From contig NZ_PQBZ01000034.1 of the NCBI RefSeq assembly GCF_002964665.1, positions 310,429-374,428 of the forward strand: a DNA stretch of 64,000 nt. The letters are read 5' to 3'. Below the pieces are notes generated by a model that worked only from the letters and a program-made list of their open reading frames with translations, was not told the DNA's origin and searched no databases. Each line of letters starts with the position of its first letter. Positions within the stretch are counted from its first letter, which is position 1. Source of the stretch: Pseudoalteromonas sp. T1lg23B. Lineage in GTDB: Bacteria > Pseudomonadota > Gammaproteobacteria > Enterobacterales > Alteromonadaceae. Position numbers and translations under genes: made by a program. This document shows positions 18,210 to 27,552 of the stretch, in pieces.

Positions 18210-19532
18210 ATGAATGCAGTAATTATAGGCGTTTTATTAATGCTCAGTCTGGCGCTAATTCGCGTTAATGTTATTGTGGCAATGACTGTCAGTGCAATGG
18301 TGGCTGGGTTAAGTGCCGGTCTAGGGCTAAACGAGACCATGAATGCCTTTAACAGTGGCCTTTCAGGTGGGGCAGAAATAGCGCTCAGTTATGCCATGTT
18401 AGGTGGATTTGCAGTGGCGATTTCAAAATCAGGATTAACCCACATTCTGGCTCAGAAACTATTGAGTTTGGTCGACAACTCAGACGAAGCTCATACTCGG
18501 GTGCTCAGCTTCACCATTATGAGTATTATCCTATTGTGTGCCGTCGCTTCGCAAAACTTGATCCCTGTTCATATCGCATTTATTCCTATTTTGATCCCCC
18601 CGTTGCTGACAATTTTAAATAAGCTTTCTCTAGACAGAAGAGCTATTGCCTGTATTCTAACCTTTGGTTTAGCAACCTCGTATATGGTACTTCCTTACGG
18701 TTTTGGTGGTATTTACCTTTACTCAATCTTACATAAAAACCTAACGGATAATGGCTTAGATATGGTCAATACTCAAGTTCCTATGGCAATGATAATCCCT
18801 GCAATAGGAATGCTGGTAGGCTTAGTCATCGCCGTTTTTGTGAGCTACCGTAAAGGTCGAGAATACAAACACAACGAAGCAAGTGAAGTTGCCGCCGCGA
18901 AACAAATTGAAAACCCCAAAAAGGTGATGATAATCGGCGCAATAGCGGTTATCAGTTCATTACTGGCCCAAAACATTAGTGGTTCGATGATCTTGGGTGG
19001 CTTAGTGGGTGTCATGATGTTTAGCGTTTTCGGCATCGTCAAGTGGGAACAAAGTTCAGATGTTTTCAGTCGCGGCGTTGCTATGATGGCCATGATTGGC
19101 TTTATCATGATTTCGGCGCAAGGCTTTGCATCTGTAATGAAAGCTACCGGAGATGTGGCAAGTTTAGTTGCAGCTTGTTCGCAGTTTATTGGCGATAACA
19201 AACCGTTAGCTGCAGCAATGATTTTACTGGTTGGTTTGCTAATTACCATGGGAATTGGCAGCTCATTTTCGACCGTGCCTATCATCGCCACCCTATTTGT
19301 ACCTTTATGTATGGAAGTTGGTTTTTCTATGATGGCAACCGCCGCGCTTGTTGGTACTGCTGGCGCGTTAGGCGATGCAGGCTCCCCTGCTTCCGACTCA
19401 ACTCTTGGACCAACGTCAGGATTAAACGCGGATGGTCAGCACGACCATATTTGGGACTCTGTTGTGCCTACCTTTATTCACTTTAATATTCCGCTACTTA
19501 TCTTCGGTTGGATAGCGGCAATGGTACTGTAG
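18210..19532 (+). CDS. Na+/H+ antiporter-family transporter (YuiF-like)
   Basis: A 440-residue integral membrane protein with 10-12 predicted helices. The short N-terminal region and the later NhaC-like core ([59 protein letters not shown]) match the Na+/H+ antiporter family that includes Bacillus YuiF. YuiF-type members may carry amino acids such as histidine instead of Na+, so the substrate is open. The start is two bases after the stop of the transglutaminase frame, so it may be cotranscribed with that operon. A terminator follows. Confidence 0.83.
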   Translation: MNAVIIGVLLMLSLALIRVNVIVAMTVSAMVAGLSAGLGLNETMNAFNSGLSGGAEIALSYAMLGGFAVAISKSGLTHILAQKLLSLVDNSDEAHTRVLSFTIMSIILLCAVASQNLIPVHIAFIPILIPPLLTILNKLSLDRRAIACILTFGLATSYMVLPYGFGGIYLYSILHKNLTDNGLDMVNTQVPMAMIIPAIGMLVGLVIAVFVSYRKGREYKHNEASEVAAAKQIENPKKVMIIGAIAVISSLLAQNISGSMILGGLVGVMMFSVFGIVKWEQSSDVFSRGVAMMAMIGFIMISAQGFASVMKATGDVASLVAACSQFIGDNKPLAAAMILLVGLLITMGIGSSFSTVPIIATLFVPLCMEVGFSMMATAALVGTAGALGDAGSPASDSTLGPTSGLNADGQHDHIWDSVVPTFIHFNIPLLIFGWIAAMVL

Positions 19533-19559
19533 GTTAGTCAATATTAAATGCAACACTCA

Positions 19560-19593
19560 CAAGGCTTATCAGTTAATTGGTAAGCCTTTTTTG
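19560..19593 (+). terminator. Rho-independent terminator of the transporter gene
   Basis: AAGGCTTA pairs with TAAGCCTT over a 12-base loop, followed by a T run. Confidence 0.8.
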
Positions 19594-19709
19594 TTTTAGT
19601 GTTATGAATAGATTTTTAAATATTCGAACGCCTGTTTAAAATTTGGATTCAAGTTAGTATCATCCCTACTCCGTTAACTTTGATTTAACTAATTTGCAAG
19701 GAAATGCTA

Positions 19710-21920
19710 GTGAAAAAAATCATCCTATCGTTATTGTGTATCGCACCCGCTGCATATGCTATAACCGACGACCCAAAGTCCGATATCTTTAATGTTTATA
19801 AATACTTAAGAGATTCTCAAGGTAACTGCGTTACGCAAGAGCCTCTGTCAAAGAACCGCTGTGAATCGAAAACCACTGCCGTGACAAAAAATACGGAAGT
19901 GTTTGGTTATCTAGGTCATGTGTGGGGAACAAAAGCGCGTAAAGGTTCTAATTCACATGTCAACGACGATTTTGGTGGCAGTCAAGATTTAGACTTGGAT
20001 GGCATAGATGATTCAATTACCAAATACAGTGGTCCAGTGTCGACTTACACGGCAAAACATTACCCTGTTGCGGTAAAATCAGGAAGCTACACATATTTTG
20101 TGTATTCAGGTCCTTTTACACCTGATATTAATGGTGGCCGCCCCAGCGAGTCAGAAATTGCAATGGCAACTGTACAAACTCCCTATTCAATGGGGGACAT
20201 TAACGGTAGCATAAATTCAGCAGCTGGTATCAATAAAGGCGACTCCCCGTTTGGTCATGCGTATTATTTAAGCTCTGGCACTTATACTCCAAATAAAGCG
20301 CGCTGTTATTTTTCTACAACAAACTATCTGGGGAGCTTTTATGACCCGAATACACCAGATAACTACTACGAAACAGAGTATAAAAACCATCTTAGCAATC
20401 AGTTTGATCCTGATGGCGACATACAATGTAATCGTTCAAATGCTCTGGGGATTTACGTTGGCAAGTATAACCATGTAACAAAGAAAGTATCTCGGCCTGT
20501 GCTTGTTCATGCCAAATATACCGATGACCCGCATGATAACGCTGTGATTAATGTTGACGAAGACAATAATATTCTTATTGTGGTAGCAGCACGAGGCCCT
20601 CGTCGAGGCGCGATAATGTATCGAACCAAAGTTGCAGGTGACATAAAGTCATTTGAAGATGTAACGCCTGATAACTTTGATTACGCAAGCGTATTAAACC
20701 AGACTGCTGGGAAAACACTATTTGAAAAAAATAGTAAACAGTACAGAGGCATGGCCTACCCTAAGTTGTTTGCGCTGCCAAATAGTTCTAATAAGTACCG
20801 TATTATTTATAACGTGTATTGCAAAGGGCGATATGGTGATCAAACTCCTGTGATTAATCATATTTCTTGCAACCGCCCAAGTGGTGGCTACCAAGCGCGA
20901 CAACTCCATACTGCGGTTTTACAGTACGATACTTTTACTAGAAAAATGGTTGTGTCTGATCATCAAACAATCGCAGCATATGGTGGGCATTACGCCATTG
21001 CTAAAGCTAAAGGCAATGTTATTTCACTGGCATTTAACTTACATAAAAATGCCCATGGAGATGACCGTATAAACCTGTATCATATTTTCTCAGAAGATGG
21101 CGGTTACAACTGGCAGTACATTGATAGGTTTGGCAATAGAAAAGCGCTAGCATTACCGCTTACAGCTATCAGCGACTTTACAAAAGCTGAAGTATTTAAA
21201 GATCATGATATTGATTATAGTAACTCCGAAACAGTTATAACTCGTACTTATATGAAAGATATTGACGTGTATGTTGAAAATGGCAGTCTAAAAAAAGTAT
21301 ACATCTTGACGGTTAAATCATGTGACTCAAGCACGTTGACTGCATGTACCAATGGTCAAGGCTACTTACCAACAACTCAGCCAATTCATAGTATGCACAG
21401 AAGCTTTTTCAACGGGGTATCATGGAGCACAACAAAGCTTACAGACAATGTTGACCATAACTACTCTACAGGGATGGTCTCTCGCTCATTAGATGGTAAA
21501 CGTTATGATGTATTCTATCCAAGAACAATAGATTCAAGAAATAATGCATTAGCAGGTGGCTATGTATCTCGCGTAACGGAATATATTACCGCCATATCTT
21601 CGTCTAAGTCATTCTTAGAAGTCAATATTGCCTCGCGTGAACCATATAAAAAAGACTACTATAAGAATCTGTGTGAGTTCAACTATATGCGCAGTGTGTT
21701 GCATGGCAGTGATGACATCATTGGAATTTTCTCAGGGGCAAACCCTTATCGTTTTGAACCATCAACGGTCAATAAAAATATGGCTGCATCACCTTTATTC
21801 TTTTTATCGCGAAGTGGAGATATAAAACGACTACCTACCTACATTCCAAACAATGCCAGTGAAGCAAGTTTGGAACTCGTAGATGGCGATCATTATATTT
21901 CCTGTAAAGTAGACTTTTAA
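19710..21920 (+). CDS. Large secreted protein, BNR-4/ulvan-lyase-like beta-propeller
   Basis: A 736-residue exported protein with a signal peptide ending near PAAYA. The centre carries DDPHDNAVINVDEDNNILIVVAARG-like sequence, YRGMAYPKLF and RQLHTAVLQYD, a pattern I associate with the BNR-4 family of seven-bladed propellers, which includes PL24/PL25 ulvan lyases and putative sialidase-like proteins. There are a dozen or so scattered Cys, unusual for a periplasmic enzyme and suggesting an extracellular place. Catalytic residues cannot be assigned. I favour the GTG at 19710 because AAGGAA lies seven bases upstream; the ATG at 19704 would sit on that site. It stands alone, outside the glucan locus. 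Confidence 0.55.
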   Translation: MKKIILSLLCIAPAAYAITDDPKSDIFNVYKYLRDSQGNCVTQEPLSKNRCESKTTAVTKNTEVFGYLGHVWGTKARKGSNSHVNDDFGGSQDLDLDGIDDSITKYSGPVSTYTAKHYPVAVKSGSYTYFVYSGPFTPDINGGRPSESEIAMATVQTPYSMGDINGSINSAAGINKGDSPFGHAYYLSSGTYTPNKARCYFSTTNYLGSFYDPNTPDNYYETEYKNHLSNQFDPDGDIQCNRSNALGIYVGKYNHVTKKVSRPVLVHAKYTDDPHDNAVINVDEDNNILIVVAARGPRRGAIMYRTKVAGDIKSFEDVTPDNFDYASVLNQTAGKTLFEKNSKQYRGMAYPKLFALPNSSNKYRIIYNVYCKGRYGDQTPVINHISCNRPSGGYQARQLHTAVLQYDTFTRKMVVSDHQTIAAYGGHYAIAKAKGNVISLAFNLHKNAHGDDRINLYHIFSEDGGYNWQYIDRFGNRKALALPLTAISDFTKAEVFKDHDIDYSNSETVITRTYMKDIDVYVENGSLKKVYILTVKSCDSSTLTACTNGQGYLPTTQPIHSMHRSFFNGVSWSTTKLTDNVDHNYSTGMVSRSLDGKRYDVFYPRTIDSRNNALAGGYVSRVTEYITAISSSKSFLEVNIASREPYKKDYYKNLCEFNYMRSVLHGSDDIIGIFSGANPYRFEPSTVNKNMAASPLFFLSRSGDIKRLPTYIPNNASEASLELVDGDHYISCKVDF

Positions 21921-22056
21921 CGTATATAAATACTAAGGGGCTATACGACCTTAGTATTTATAACCCTTCTTTGGTTAAGAAAGTTTTACTTATAGCGGTA
22001 ATGATGAGGTTAGACTTAAAGCAAGCACATGTATGATGTGTTCTATGTGGGTATAG

Positions 22057-22085
22057 AGGGCGATATCAAATCGCCCTTTGTTTTT
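22057..22085 (+). terminator. Rho-independent terminator
   Basis: AGGGCGAT (22057-22064) and ATCGCCCT (22070-22077) form the stem, followed by TTGTTTTT. The T run supports plus-strand termination, for the large secreted protein gene. Confidence 0.75.
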
Positions 22086-22103
22086 AGTTATCTGTGACTT
22101 TAG

Positions 22104-22535
22104 TTATTTGAAGCCATTTAGCATCTTCTCACAGACCACTGGGGTTGGCCTATGATTATCGTCAACTGCTACAAAAGTGAAGCTCCCCGATATCGCTAAG
22201 TGCTTATCATCTTTGTGCATACGCTCTAGATAGATCTCCACTTCAACTTTTAAGCTGGTGTTACCAACGTGTACAACTCGAGATACAAGCTCTGCAAACG
22301 TACCGGCTGGGATAGCCTCTTTAAAGTCGACTCTGTCTGATGAAATAGTTACCAAGGGTTTTCGACAAAATCGTGTCGCAGCGATGAAAGCGACTTCATC
22401 CATCCATGCTAGCGCGTCACCACCAAACAAGGTGTTATGGTGGTTTGTTCTACCTGGAAATACGGTTTTTGTTACCGAAGTTACGGAGTCTTCAATACGT
22501 TTCGCAATAATTGCATCTTTATCTGATTGTGTCAT
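22104..22535 (-). CDS. Acyl-CoA thioesterase, hotdog fold
   Basis: A 143-residue hotdog-domain enzyme that should hydrolyse acyl-CoA to free acid and CoA. TNHHNTLFGGDALAWMDEVAF (about residues 30-50) is the N-terminal strand and the long helix with the catalytic Asp of the YciA/BACH type, and SRVVHVGNTSLKVEVEIY is the central sheet. The substrate range is unknown. It overlaps the upstream M23 peptidase gene by four bases (ATGA), so it is the last gene of a three-gene operon. Confidence 0.88.
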   Translation of the reverse strand: MTQSDKDAIIAKRIEDSVTSVTKTVFPGRTNHHNTLFGGDALAWMDEVAFIAATRFCRKPLVTISSDRVDFKEAIPAGTFAELVSRVVHVGNTSLKVEVEIYLERMHKDDKHLAISGSFTFVAVDDNHRPTPVVCEKMLNGFK

Positions 22536-23356
22536 TTACTACTGTTGCTCGCCAATGTGTCTTGCATTAATAACTGTGGATCTAGTCGTTCATTATACCA
22601 ATTAAAACGCCAGTCCAAATGTGGGCCGGTTACCCTACCCGTTGCGCCTATGTCGGCAAAGTGGTCGCCAGTGTTTAACTTGTCGCCCACTTTGACATGA
22701 AGTTTACTCAAATGAATGTATGTAGAGCTAATACCATAGCCGTGGTCAACAATGATAGTACCGCCACTGTAATACAAGTCAGGATCAGCAAAGGTTACTA
22801 CACCCGGTAACGGAGCCAATACAGGTGTACCCGTTTTATTTGCTATATCTAATCCATAGTGTGGGTTACGCGGCTCACCATTGAAATACCTTTGGCTACC
22901 ATATACACCGGATATTCTACCTTCAGCAGGTCGATATACAGGCTCTTTGAAATACTCTAGCTTTGATTCTGTTGCGCGAGCTTCTCGTACAGCCTTAGCT
23001 TCTTCGCGAATACGCTTTAATACCGAATCAGGAGGAGACACGTATTTTTTTTCAACGCCCGTAATTCGGTCAATCTTAAATTCTCGCTCTGTTATCACGA
23101 GCTCTTTACTGTGTTGTCTATTATCATTATCAACCCAGCTTAATGTATGCGAAGTTTGTGCATCACGGCCAAAACCAAATACAAACTCACCGTCATTCGT
23201 TAATTTTAGTTGTTTATCGTTTAAGCTAACCTGTTTCACATTGGCTATTTTACCAATCACCATACCACCTTGGGTCAGGTTACCTATTAGTTCAAGTGCG
23301 TTGGCATTGAGTGATGCGAACATTGACAATGCGAGCACTATCCCTTTTTTAAGCAT
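22532..23356 (-). CDS. M23-family zinc metallopeptidase, LytM-like
   Basis: A 274-residue exported protein: signal peptide MLKKGIVLALSMFASLNANA, a beta-rich region, a charged helical linker (KRIREEAKAVREAR) and a C-terminal LytM domain. Zinc ligands of the family are visible as the His and Asp in HYGLDIANK, and the H-x-H-type pair is read as the His in YIHLSKLHV and the His of GPHLDWRFNW. It probably cuts cell-wall peptides in the periplasm, or regulates amidases. It overlaps both its neighbours (8 bases upstream, 4 downstream). Confidence 0.9.
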   Translation of the reverse strand: MLKKGIVLALSMFASLNANALELIGNLTQGGMVIGKIANVKQVSLNDKQLKLTNDGEFVFGFGRDAQTSHTLSWVDNDNRQHSKELVITEREFKIDRITGVEKKYVSPPDSVLKRIREEAKAVREARATESKLEYFKEPVYRPAEGRISGVYGSQRYFNGEPRNPHYGLDIANKTGTPVLAPLPGVVTFADPDLYYSGGTIIVDHGYGISSTYIHLSKLHVKVGDKLNTGDHFADIGATGRVTGPHLDWRFNWYNERLDPQLLMQDTLASNSSK

Positions 23357-24206
23357 ATGCGATAGCTCCTTTACCCACTCCTTCGTAGGCTTTAACCATG
23401 ATTTCTTTGTCTGCGGACTCTTGCTTGATTTGTTGCGCTAAATACTCAGCGATACACTCAACGGTGGTGTCACAAGGTAATATGTCACAGCGCTCACGAC
23501 TAATGGCCAACTCAAAATAGCCCTGAGTTGCGTCATAGGCAAAACACACATCACCATCTTGCGGTTTTACGTTAACAAGCTGCTGTGGCTGCACTAAATC
23601 TTCTTCGGTACCAAGATAGATGTCTTGCCATTTACTAGCCCATTGCTTTTGTAAGCGAGGGTGTTTCATGCCATTAACGAATACACCAATCTGTGAGCGA
23701 TGACCATGAATGATGCGTTGACAATTGCCATCGTGTTTCTTTAAACCATGGCTATAGTGATAGTAAAAACTTTCAGCTTGTTCTGCTCGCAACTCAATGC
23801 CAATATCTTTTACGTTTTCAGGCATTTTTGGCATGATCACAGTCTTAAGAAACTCTACAACCGATTGCTCGTTAACTGTGTCACCTGCGAGTAAGCACAC
23901 CGCTTGCTCGGGTGCGCTCATTGCCAAATGATGGCCTTCGCCAAACATGCAATCCAAATCAGCCCGACCATCTTTGATATCGACTGTACCGTTCAACCCT
24001 TTTGCGATAGCAAGCTTGTGATCTATCGTGTCATCAATAATGCGTTTGATCTGTTTTTTAACCAGCGCAAAATCTAGCACCATAGACTCGTCATTAAGCT
24101 GACCGTGTAACGTCAAATCAACTATCCAGCTTTCACCCACTGCGCCACGCTGATTACAAAGGTAAGAAAAATCAATAACTGTCAGTGAATCTACAAAAAG
24201 GATCAT
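23349..24206 (-). CDS. 6-carboxytetrahydropterin synthase-like protein, two-domain form
   Basis: A 285-residue protein of the pyruvoyl-tetrahydropterin/carboxytetrahydropterin synthase (QueD) fold. The family signature appears as MVLDFALVKKQIKRIIDDTIDHK in the first half, with a second copy-like region (RAEQAESFYYHYSHG and IIHGHRSQIGVFVNG) in the second. QueD proteins are about 120 residues; this form is more than twice as long and probably arose by duplication, as in other Alteromonadales. The first half lacks the usual His-x-His zinc pair while the second keeps GHRS. The biological role in an operon with a peptidase and a thioesterase is unclear. Confidence 0.72.
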   Translation of the reverse strand: MILFVDSLTVIDFSYLCNQRGAVGESWIVDLTLHGQLNDESMVLDFALVKKQIKRIIDDTIDHKLAIAKGLNGTVDIKDGRADLDCMFGEGHHLAMSAPEQAVCLLAGDTVNEQSVVEFLKTVIMPKMPENVKDIGIELRAEQAESFYYHYSHGLKKHDGNCQRIIHGHRSQIGVFVNGMKHPRLQKQWASKWQDIYLGTEEDLVQPQQLVNVKPQDGDVCFAYDATQGYFELAISRERCDILPCDTTVECIAEYLAQQIKQESADKEIMVKAYEGVGKGAIAYA

Positions 24207-24343
24207 AAACTTCCGATAATCTAGTCAAATACTGTCGTTATTATAAAGTTTTTTACGACAAATATCGCGTCTAACCGTAAGAGAATTGCGTTTTAATGAG
24301 AATTATTCTTACATAAGACACAAATTTAACTGTTCAGAGTTGT

Positions 24344-24365
24344 TTAGCGTACATCTGTACGCTAA
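24344..24365. promoter_or_regulatory. FabR-type operator of fabA
   Basis: TTAGCGTACA, TC, TGTACGCTAA: a perfect 10-bp inverted repeat, 36 bases before the fabA start. It resembles the known FabR box of fabA and fabB, whose core reads AGCGTACA with an inverted half. FabR represses unsaturated fatty-acid synthesis genes, so this site probably sets the saturated/unsaturated lipid ratio. Confidence 0.8.
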
Positions 24366-24400
24366 AGTAACTGCGAAATTTTCAGCAAAGATTGTGAACT

Positions 24401-24916
24401 ATGGAACCAAAAAATAGCTATACAAAAGAAGAATTAATCCAATGTGGTCGCGGTGAAATGTTTGGCGAAGGCAATTGCCGCTTGCCAAGTGACAACATGT
24501 TAATGATGGATCGTATCGTCGAGATCAATGATGATGGCGGTGAGTTTGGAAAAGGTCACATTATTGCTGAGCTTGATATCAATCCAGAACTTTGGTTCTT
24601 TGATTGTCACTTCAAAGGCGATCCAGTTATGCCAGGTTGTCTAGGCTTGGATGCTATGTGGCAGCTTGTTGGCTTTTTCCTAGGATGGTCCGGCGGCCCG
24701 GGCCTTGGTCGCGCACTTGGTGTAGGTGAGGTAAAATTTACCGGTCAGATTCTTCCTACAGCCAAAAAAGTAACTTATCGCATCGATATGAAACGTGTAA
24801 TCAAACGCAAATTATTCATGGGTATGGCTGATGGCACAGTTGAAGTAGACGGTCGCGTGATATATGAAGCAAAAGACCTAAAAGTAGGTCTTTTCCAAGA
24901 TACCAGTGCGTTCTAA
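24401..24916 (+). CDS. fabA: 3-hydroxydecanoyl-ACP dehydratase/isomerase
   Basis: This 171-residue hotdog enzyme dehydrates 3-hydroxydecanoyl-ACP and isomerises trans-2- to cis-3-decenoyl-ACP, starting unsaturated fatty-acid synthesis. The motif [23 protein letters not shown] carries the catalytic His (about residue 70) and Asp (84). Length and sequence agree with E. coli FabA across the whole chain. It stands alone between the FabR palindrome and a long perfect terminator, and is convergent with rmf. Confidence 0.97.
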   Translation: MEPKNSYTKEELIQCGRGEMFGEGNCRLPSDNMLMMDRIVEINDDGGEFGKGHIIAELDINPELWFFDCHFKGDPVMPGCLGLDAMWQLVGFFLGWSGGPGLGRALGVGEVKFTGQILPTAKKVTYRIDMKRVIKRKLFMGMADGTVEVDGRVIYEAKDLKVGLFQDTSAF

Positions 24917-24930
24917 AGCGAATAACTGGT

Positions 24931-24970
24931 ACAAACAACAAAGCCCCTAAACAGGGGCTTTGTTGTTTGT
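24931..24970. terminator. Long perfect hairpin between fabA and rmf
   Basis: An 18-bp perfect stem: 24931-24948 pairs with 24953-24970 over a 4-base loop (AAAC). The core is AAAGCCCCT/AGGGGCTTT flanked by A-rich and T-rich arms, so it can terminate both converging genes. Confidence 0.85.
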
Positions 24971-24986
24971 AAACTGTGTATGTGAT

Positions 24987-25157
24987 TTAGGTTTTGAAGG
25001 TATTACGATTTTCAATCGCTTCACGCCATCCACCCAGCCATTCTGATCTGGGCTCTACTTGTTGATATGGACATAAATCTTTTGATCTGCCGGCTAGTCC
25101 AGCTTTAAATCCTTGTGAATGTGCTCTTTCTAAGCGATCTCTTTTCTGTCTCTTCAT
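24987..25157 (-). CDS. rmf: Ribosome modulation factor
   Basis: A 56-residue basic protein that turns 70S ribosomes into inactive 100S dimers in stationary phase. MKRQKRDRLERAHSQGFKAG, GRSKDLCPY and EWLGGWREA are near-identical to E. coli RMF (55 residues). The ATG at 25157 has GAGGA eight bases upstream; the GTG at 25172 sits on that site and is unlikely. The fabA-rmf neighbourhood is conserved in gammaproteobacteria. Confidence 0.96.
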   Translation of the reverse strand: MKRQKRDRLERAHSQGFKAGLAGRSKDLCPYQQVEPRSEWLGGWREAIENRNTFKT

Positions 25158-25813
25158 AGGTAAAATCCTCACCTTTTCTTTTTCAATGATGCAGTGACCG
25201 AGTTGGCCTCTGACATTTAATAATTAGTTAATAAAACCGTTGTTATCAACTCATAGCACACTTAAATTTTGCTATTAAAGGCGTGTTTTGTATCACCCTC
25301 TTGATAACACAGAAATTGTTTTTTAACTGATGTGTTTCATGCGCACATCACGCACTATTGAATTATTGAGAACAACTGACCTCAGCGAGTTTACCACGCA
25401 CAATAGCGAGGTCATTTTACTTGCTAGCAAGTCAGTACAGAGCAGGATTGGCCAAACCTTCATCTTCAATAAATCATATTCGCCCAGCCCTTGCAATGAT
25501 ATTTATCAAGCTTTTTTTAAAGCGCGTTAACACTTGAATCAGTAATTGCCTCATCAAACCATATAGAGCAAATTTATTCCCACCAACCTAAAATAGTAGA
25601 TAGAAATTCAAAATCAAGATTTAAAAAAACATTCATAATTTTGAAACATAAAAATCTTTTTGATTTTCAATAACCAATAATATTCTTGTATCTAATCGCT
25701 GCTGGTAACTCAGATGAGGCCATCATAATGACCCATACTTATCAGTATAGACTTGCTGTTTTGTTTGCTTGAACGCAATAAAAAATCTAACGAATGATGG
25801 CGTTGCGTTCACT
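25158..25813. other. Intergenic stretch between rmf and the glucan locus
   Basis: About 650 AT-rich bases. It should contain the rmf promoter. A 66-codon plus-strand frame at 25330-25530 has no clear ribosome-binding site or family resemblance and is not called. No obvious terminator hairpin for the cupin-like gene that ends at 25814 was seen. Confidence 0.5.
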
Positions 25814-26821
25814 TTATCTATTAAGCTGTTGTAGAAGCTGCCAACGAATTTTCCTTGCTTGCACTTCATCAACTTCACCAAGACTTCCCAACGCATCACT
25901 GTTAATATGCTCATGTGCGTTATCAGAAAATACATAGTGGTCGAATATCGCTTTCCAAGCTTGTTTCTGTGCTGCTGGTAAGTGTCCAATAGACATAACA
26001 GCGTGATTTAAAACATCCGTGGGTAACCCTAAGTATGCGTCGGTTTCTCGCCACCAATAGTTGATCAGTGCGTTGATTGAAGACGTACTTTTAACATGAT
26101 GCCACCACATACTCGGAATATAGATAGCATCTCCGGGGCCTAACTCAGCATACAGACTTTGCTCTAGTGCACTTTTAAACTTAGGAAACTTTTGACTATC
26201 AGGCGCGTTAAAGTCGACCATGCTCACTATTTGGCCCGCTGGGGTGAAATCAATTGGTCCAGGATATAAAGCATCAATCTGATCAGGTTTAAACAAGGTA
26301 AATTGCCTTGTACCCGCCACAACGCAAGCTATATTTTGTGGGATATCATAATGGGCTGCGACTTCACTTTGGTTACCAAGCCACAGACTAATTAGCGGCG
26401 AGTAGTCCAACATAGGTAAGCTATTTTCTTGTGCAAAGTTAGGCAAACAATATCCGAGTGTGGTCGAGCCCATATAGATACTGGGCTGATTGTCTAATTG
26501 TTGGTTTTGAAGTTGTAACAGTATTTCACTAAGTTGCGTCTTTATCTGACTGAAATTTTTCTTGGTGTGAGTCTCATCATAGAAAAACCGACCTTGATAC
26601 TTAGCCTCGCACGAATACGCATAAACACTGGCATTAACATCAAAACGCGTAAGATAGTTGCACAGTTCAGCATCCGAATCTAGCGCAGCCGCAACAACGG
26701 GCCAATGTGAAACAACACCTTTGAACACTAATGGCTGTGGGTTATCTAACTGCGTTTGTGCTTGAACCAACTCAACCATGTCTTGAGGTGCCAAACCGTG
26801 GTGCTGTTTAATGTGTTCCAT
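25814..26821 (-). CDS. Cupin/JmjC-like protein of the halogenase cluster
   Basis: A 335-residue soluble protein with a JmjC-like cupin core. The probable Fe(II) triad is His157 and Asp159 (AAHYDIPQ) and a His in SMWWHHV (241-242); GDAIYIPSMWWHHV is the classic second cupin motif. Such proteins are 2-oxoglutarate-dependent hydroxylases or demethylases in other settings; here the substrate is unknown. It is the last gene of the receptor, halogenase, SapC, cupin string, separated from SapC by 16 bases. The recurrent grouping in Xanthomonas, Caulobacter and Alteromonadales suggests a joint role. Confidence 0.82.
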   Translation of the reverse strand: MEHIKQHHGLAPQDMVELVQAQTQLDNPQPLVFKGVVSHWPVVAAALDSDAELCNYLTRFDVNASVYAYSCEAKYQGRFFYDETHTKKNFSQIKTQLSEILLQLQNQQLDNQPSIYMGSTTLGYCLPNFAQENSLPMLDYSPLISLWLGNQSEVAAHYDIPQNIACVVAGTRQFTLFKPDQIDALYPGPIDFTPAGQIVSMVDFNAPDSQKFPKFKSALEQSLYAELGPGDAIYIPSMWWHHVKSTSSINALINYWWRETDAYLGLPTDVLNHAVMSIGHLPAAQKQAWKAIFDHYVFSDNAHEHINSDALGSLGEVDEVQARKIRWQLLQQLNR

Positions 26822-26837
26822 CAGCCAATTACACTCC

Positions 26838-27539
26838 CTAACGTGATTTTTTGTTAATCAAAGACCTAAGCTGTCCAAGCGATGCCAAAACCATATAAAT
26901 ATGTTGCAAGTAGCCTTTTTTATTCAAGGTTAGCACCGCTTCATCCGCTAAGCTGTTCAGCGCATCTTCATTGATAGTGTACAAACCATTTAGCTGTTGC
27001 GTACCAATATTGATCAAAGCACTTTCGAGTAAATTATGATCTACCAAATCGTTTAAGAAGGCCTGGTTGTCTTCATGGCCATGATGAATACTCAGTAAGA
27101 TACTATTTACCTTTTGTAAGTACTCGGTCATTCCCCCTTGAGATGTAAATAACGGCTCGCCATGGGTTGTATTTACCTTGGGATGTGCCATGTCGATATG
27201 CACTGCCGGCTCTTGAACCGGGATGCCATTTTTCTGTTTCTCGATAAAGCCAATCAGAAATGGCTGACGTTGAATGCTAAGAGGAATGTAGTCAGCATCC
27301 CATTTATCATCCTGTAGATATAAATTTTCTTTATCATTGAAACCCAGTAATACCACAGACTGAAATTGGCCTGTTGCTGCGTCTTTTTTAAAAAATATTG
27401 GATATTCGCTTTGCAATTGTGCATATTCACTTGGAAACACTCTGGCAACGCTCACACTATCGCCAAGTTGCGCACTATAACTTGTGATTACTTTGATATC
27501 TTTATGGGTAATGTTGTCCAGCAACTGTTCTTGAGACAT
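26838..27539 (-). CDS. SapC-family protein
   Basis: A 233-residue protein matching the SapC-like family first named in Campylobacter surface-array work. DSVSVARVFPSEYAQLQSEYPIFF and DYIPLSIQRQPFLIGF are the usual opening, followed by a helical C-terminal half. No signal peptide is visible. The biochemical role is unknown. It sits 13 bases downstream of the halogenase gene and 16 bases upstream of the cupin-like gene, in the fixed order found near many TonB-dependent receptors. Confidence 0.85.
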   Translation of the reverse strand: MSQEQLLDNITHKDIKVITSYSAQLGDSVSVARVFPSEYAQLQSEYPIFFKKDAATGQFQSVVLLGFNDKENLYLQDDKWDADYIPLSIQRQPFLIGFIEKQKNGIPVQEPAVHIDMAHPKVNTTHGEPLFTSQGGMTEYLQKVNSILLSIHHGHEDNQAFLNDLVDHNLLESALINIGTQQLNGLYTINEDALNSLADEAVLTLNKKGYLQHIYMVLASLGQLRSLINKKSR

Positions 27540-27552
27540 AAGGGCTCCTTAA

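Noticed and set aside
25330-25530. 66-codon plus-strand frame beside rmf
   Set aside because: No Shine-Dalgarno, no family resemblance, ends in no conserved context.
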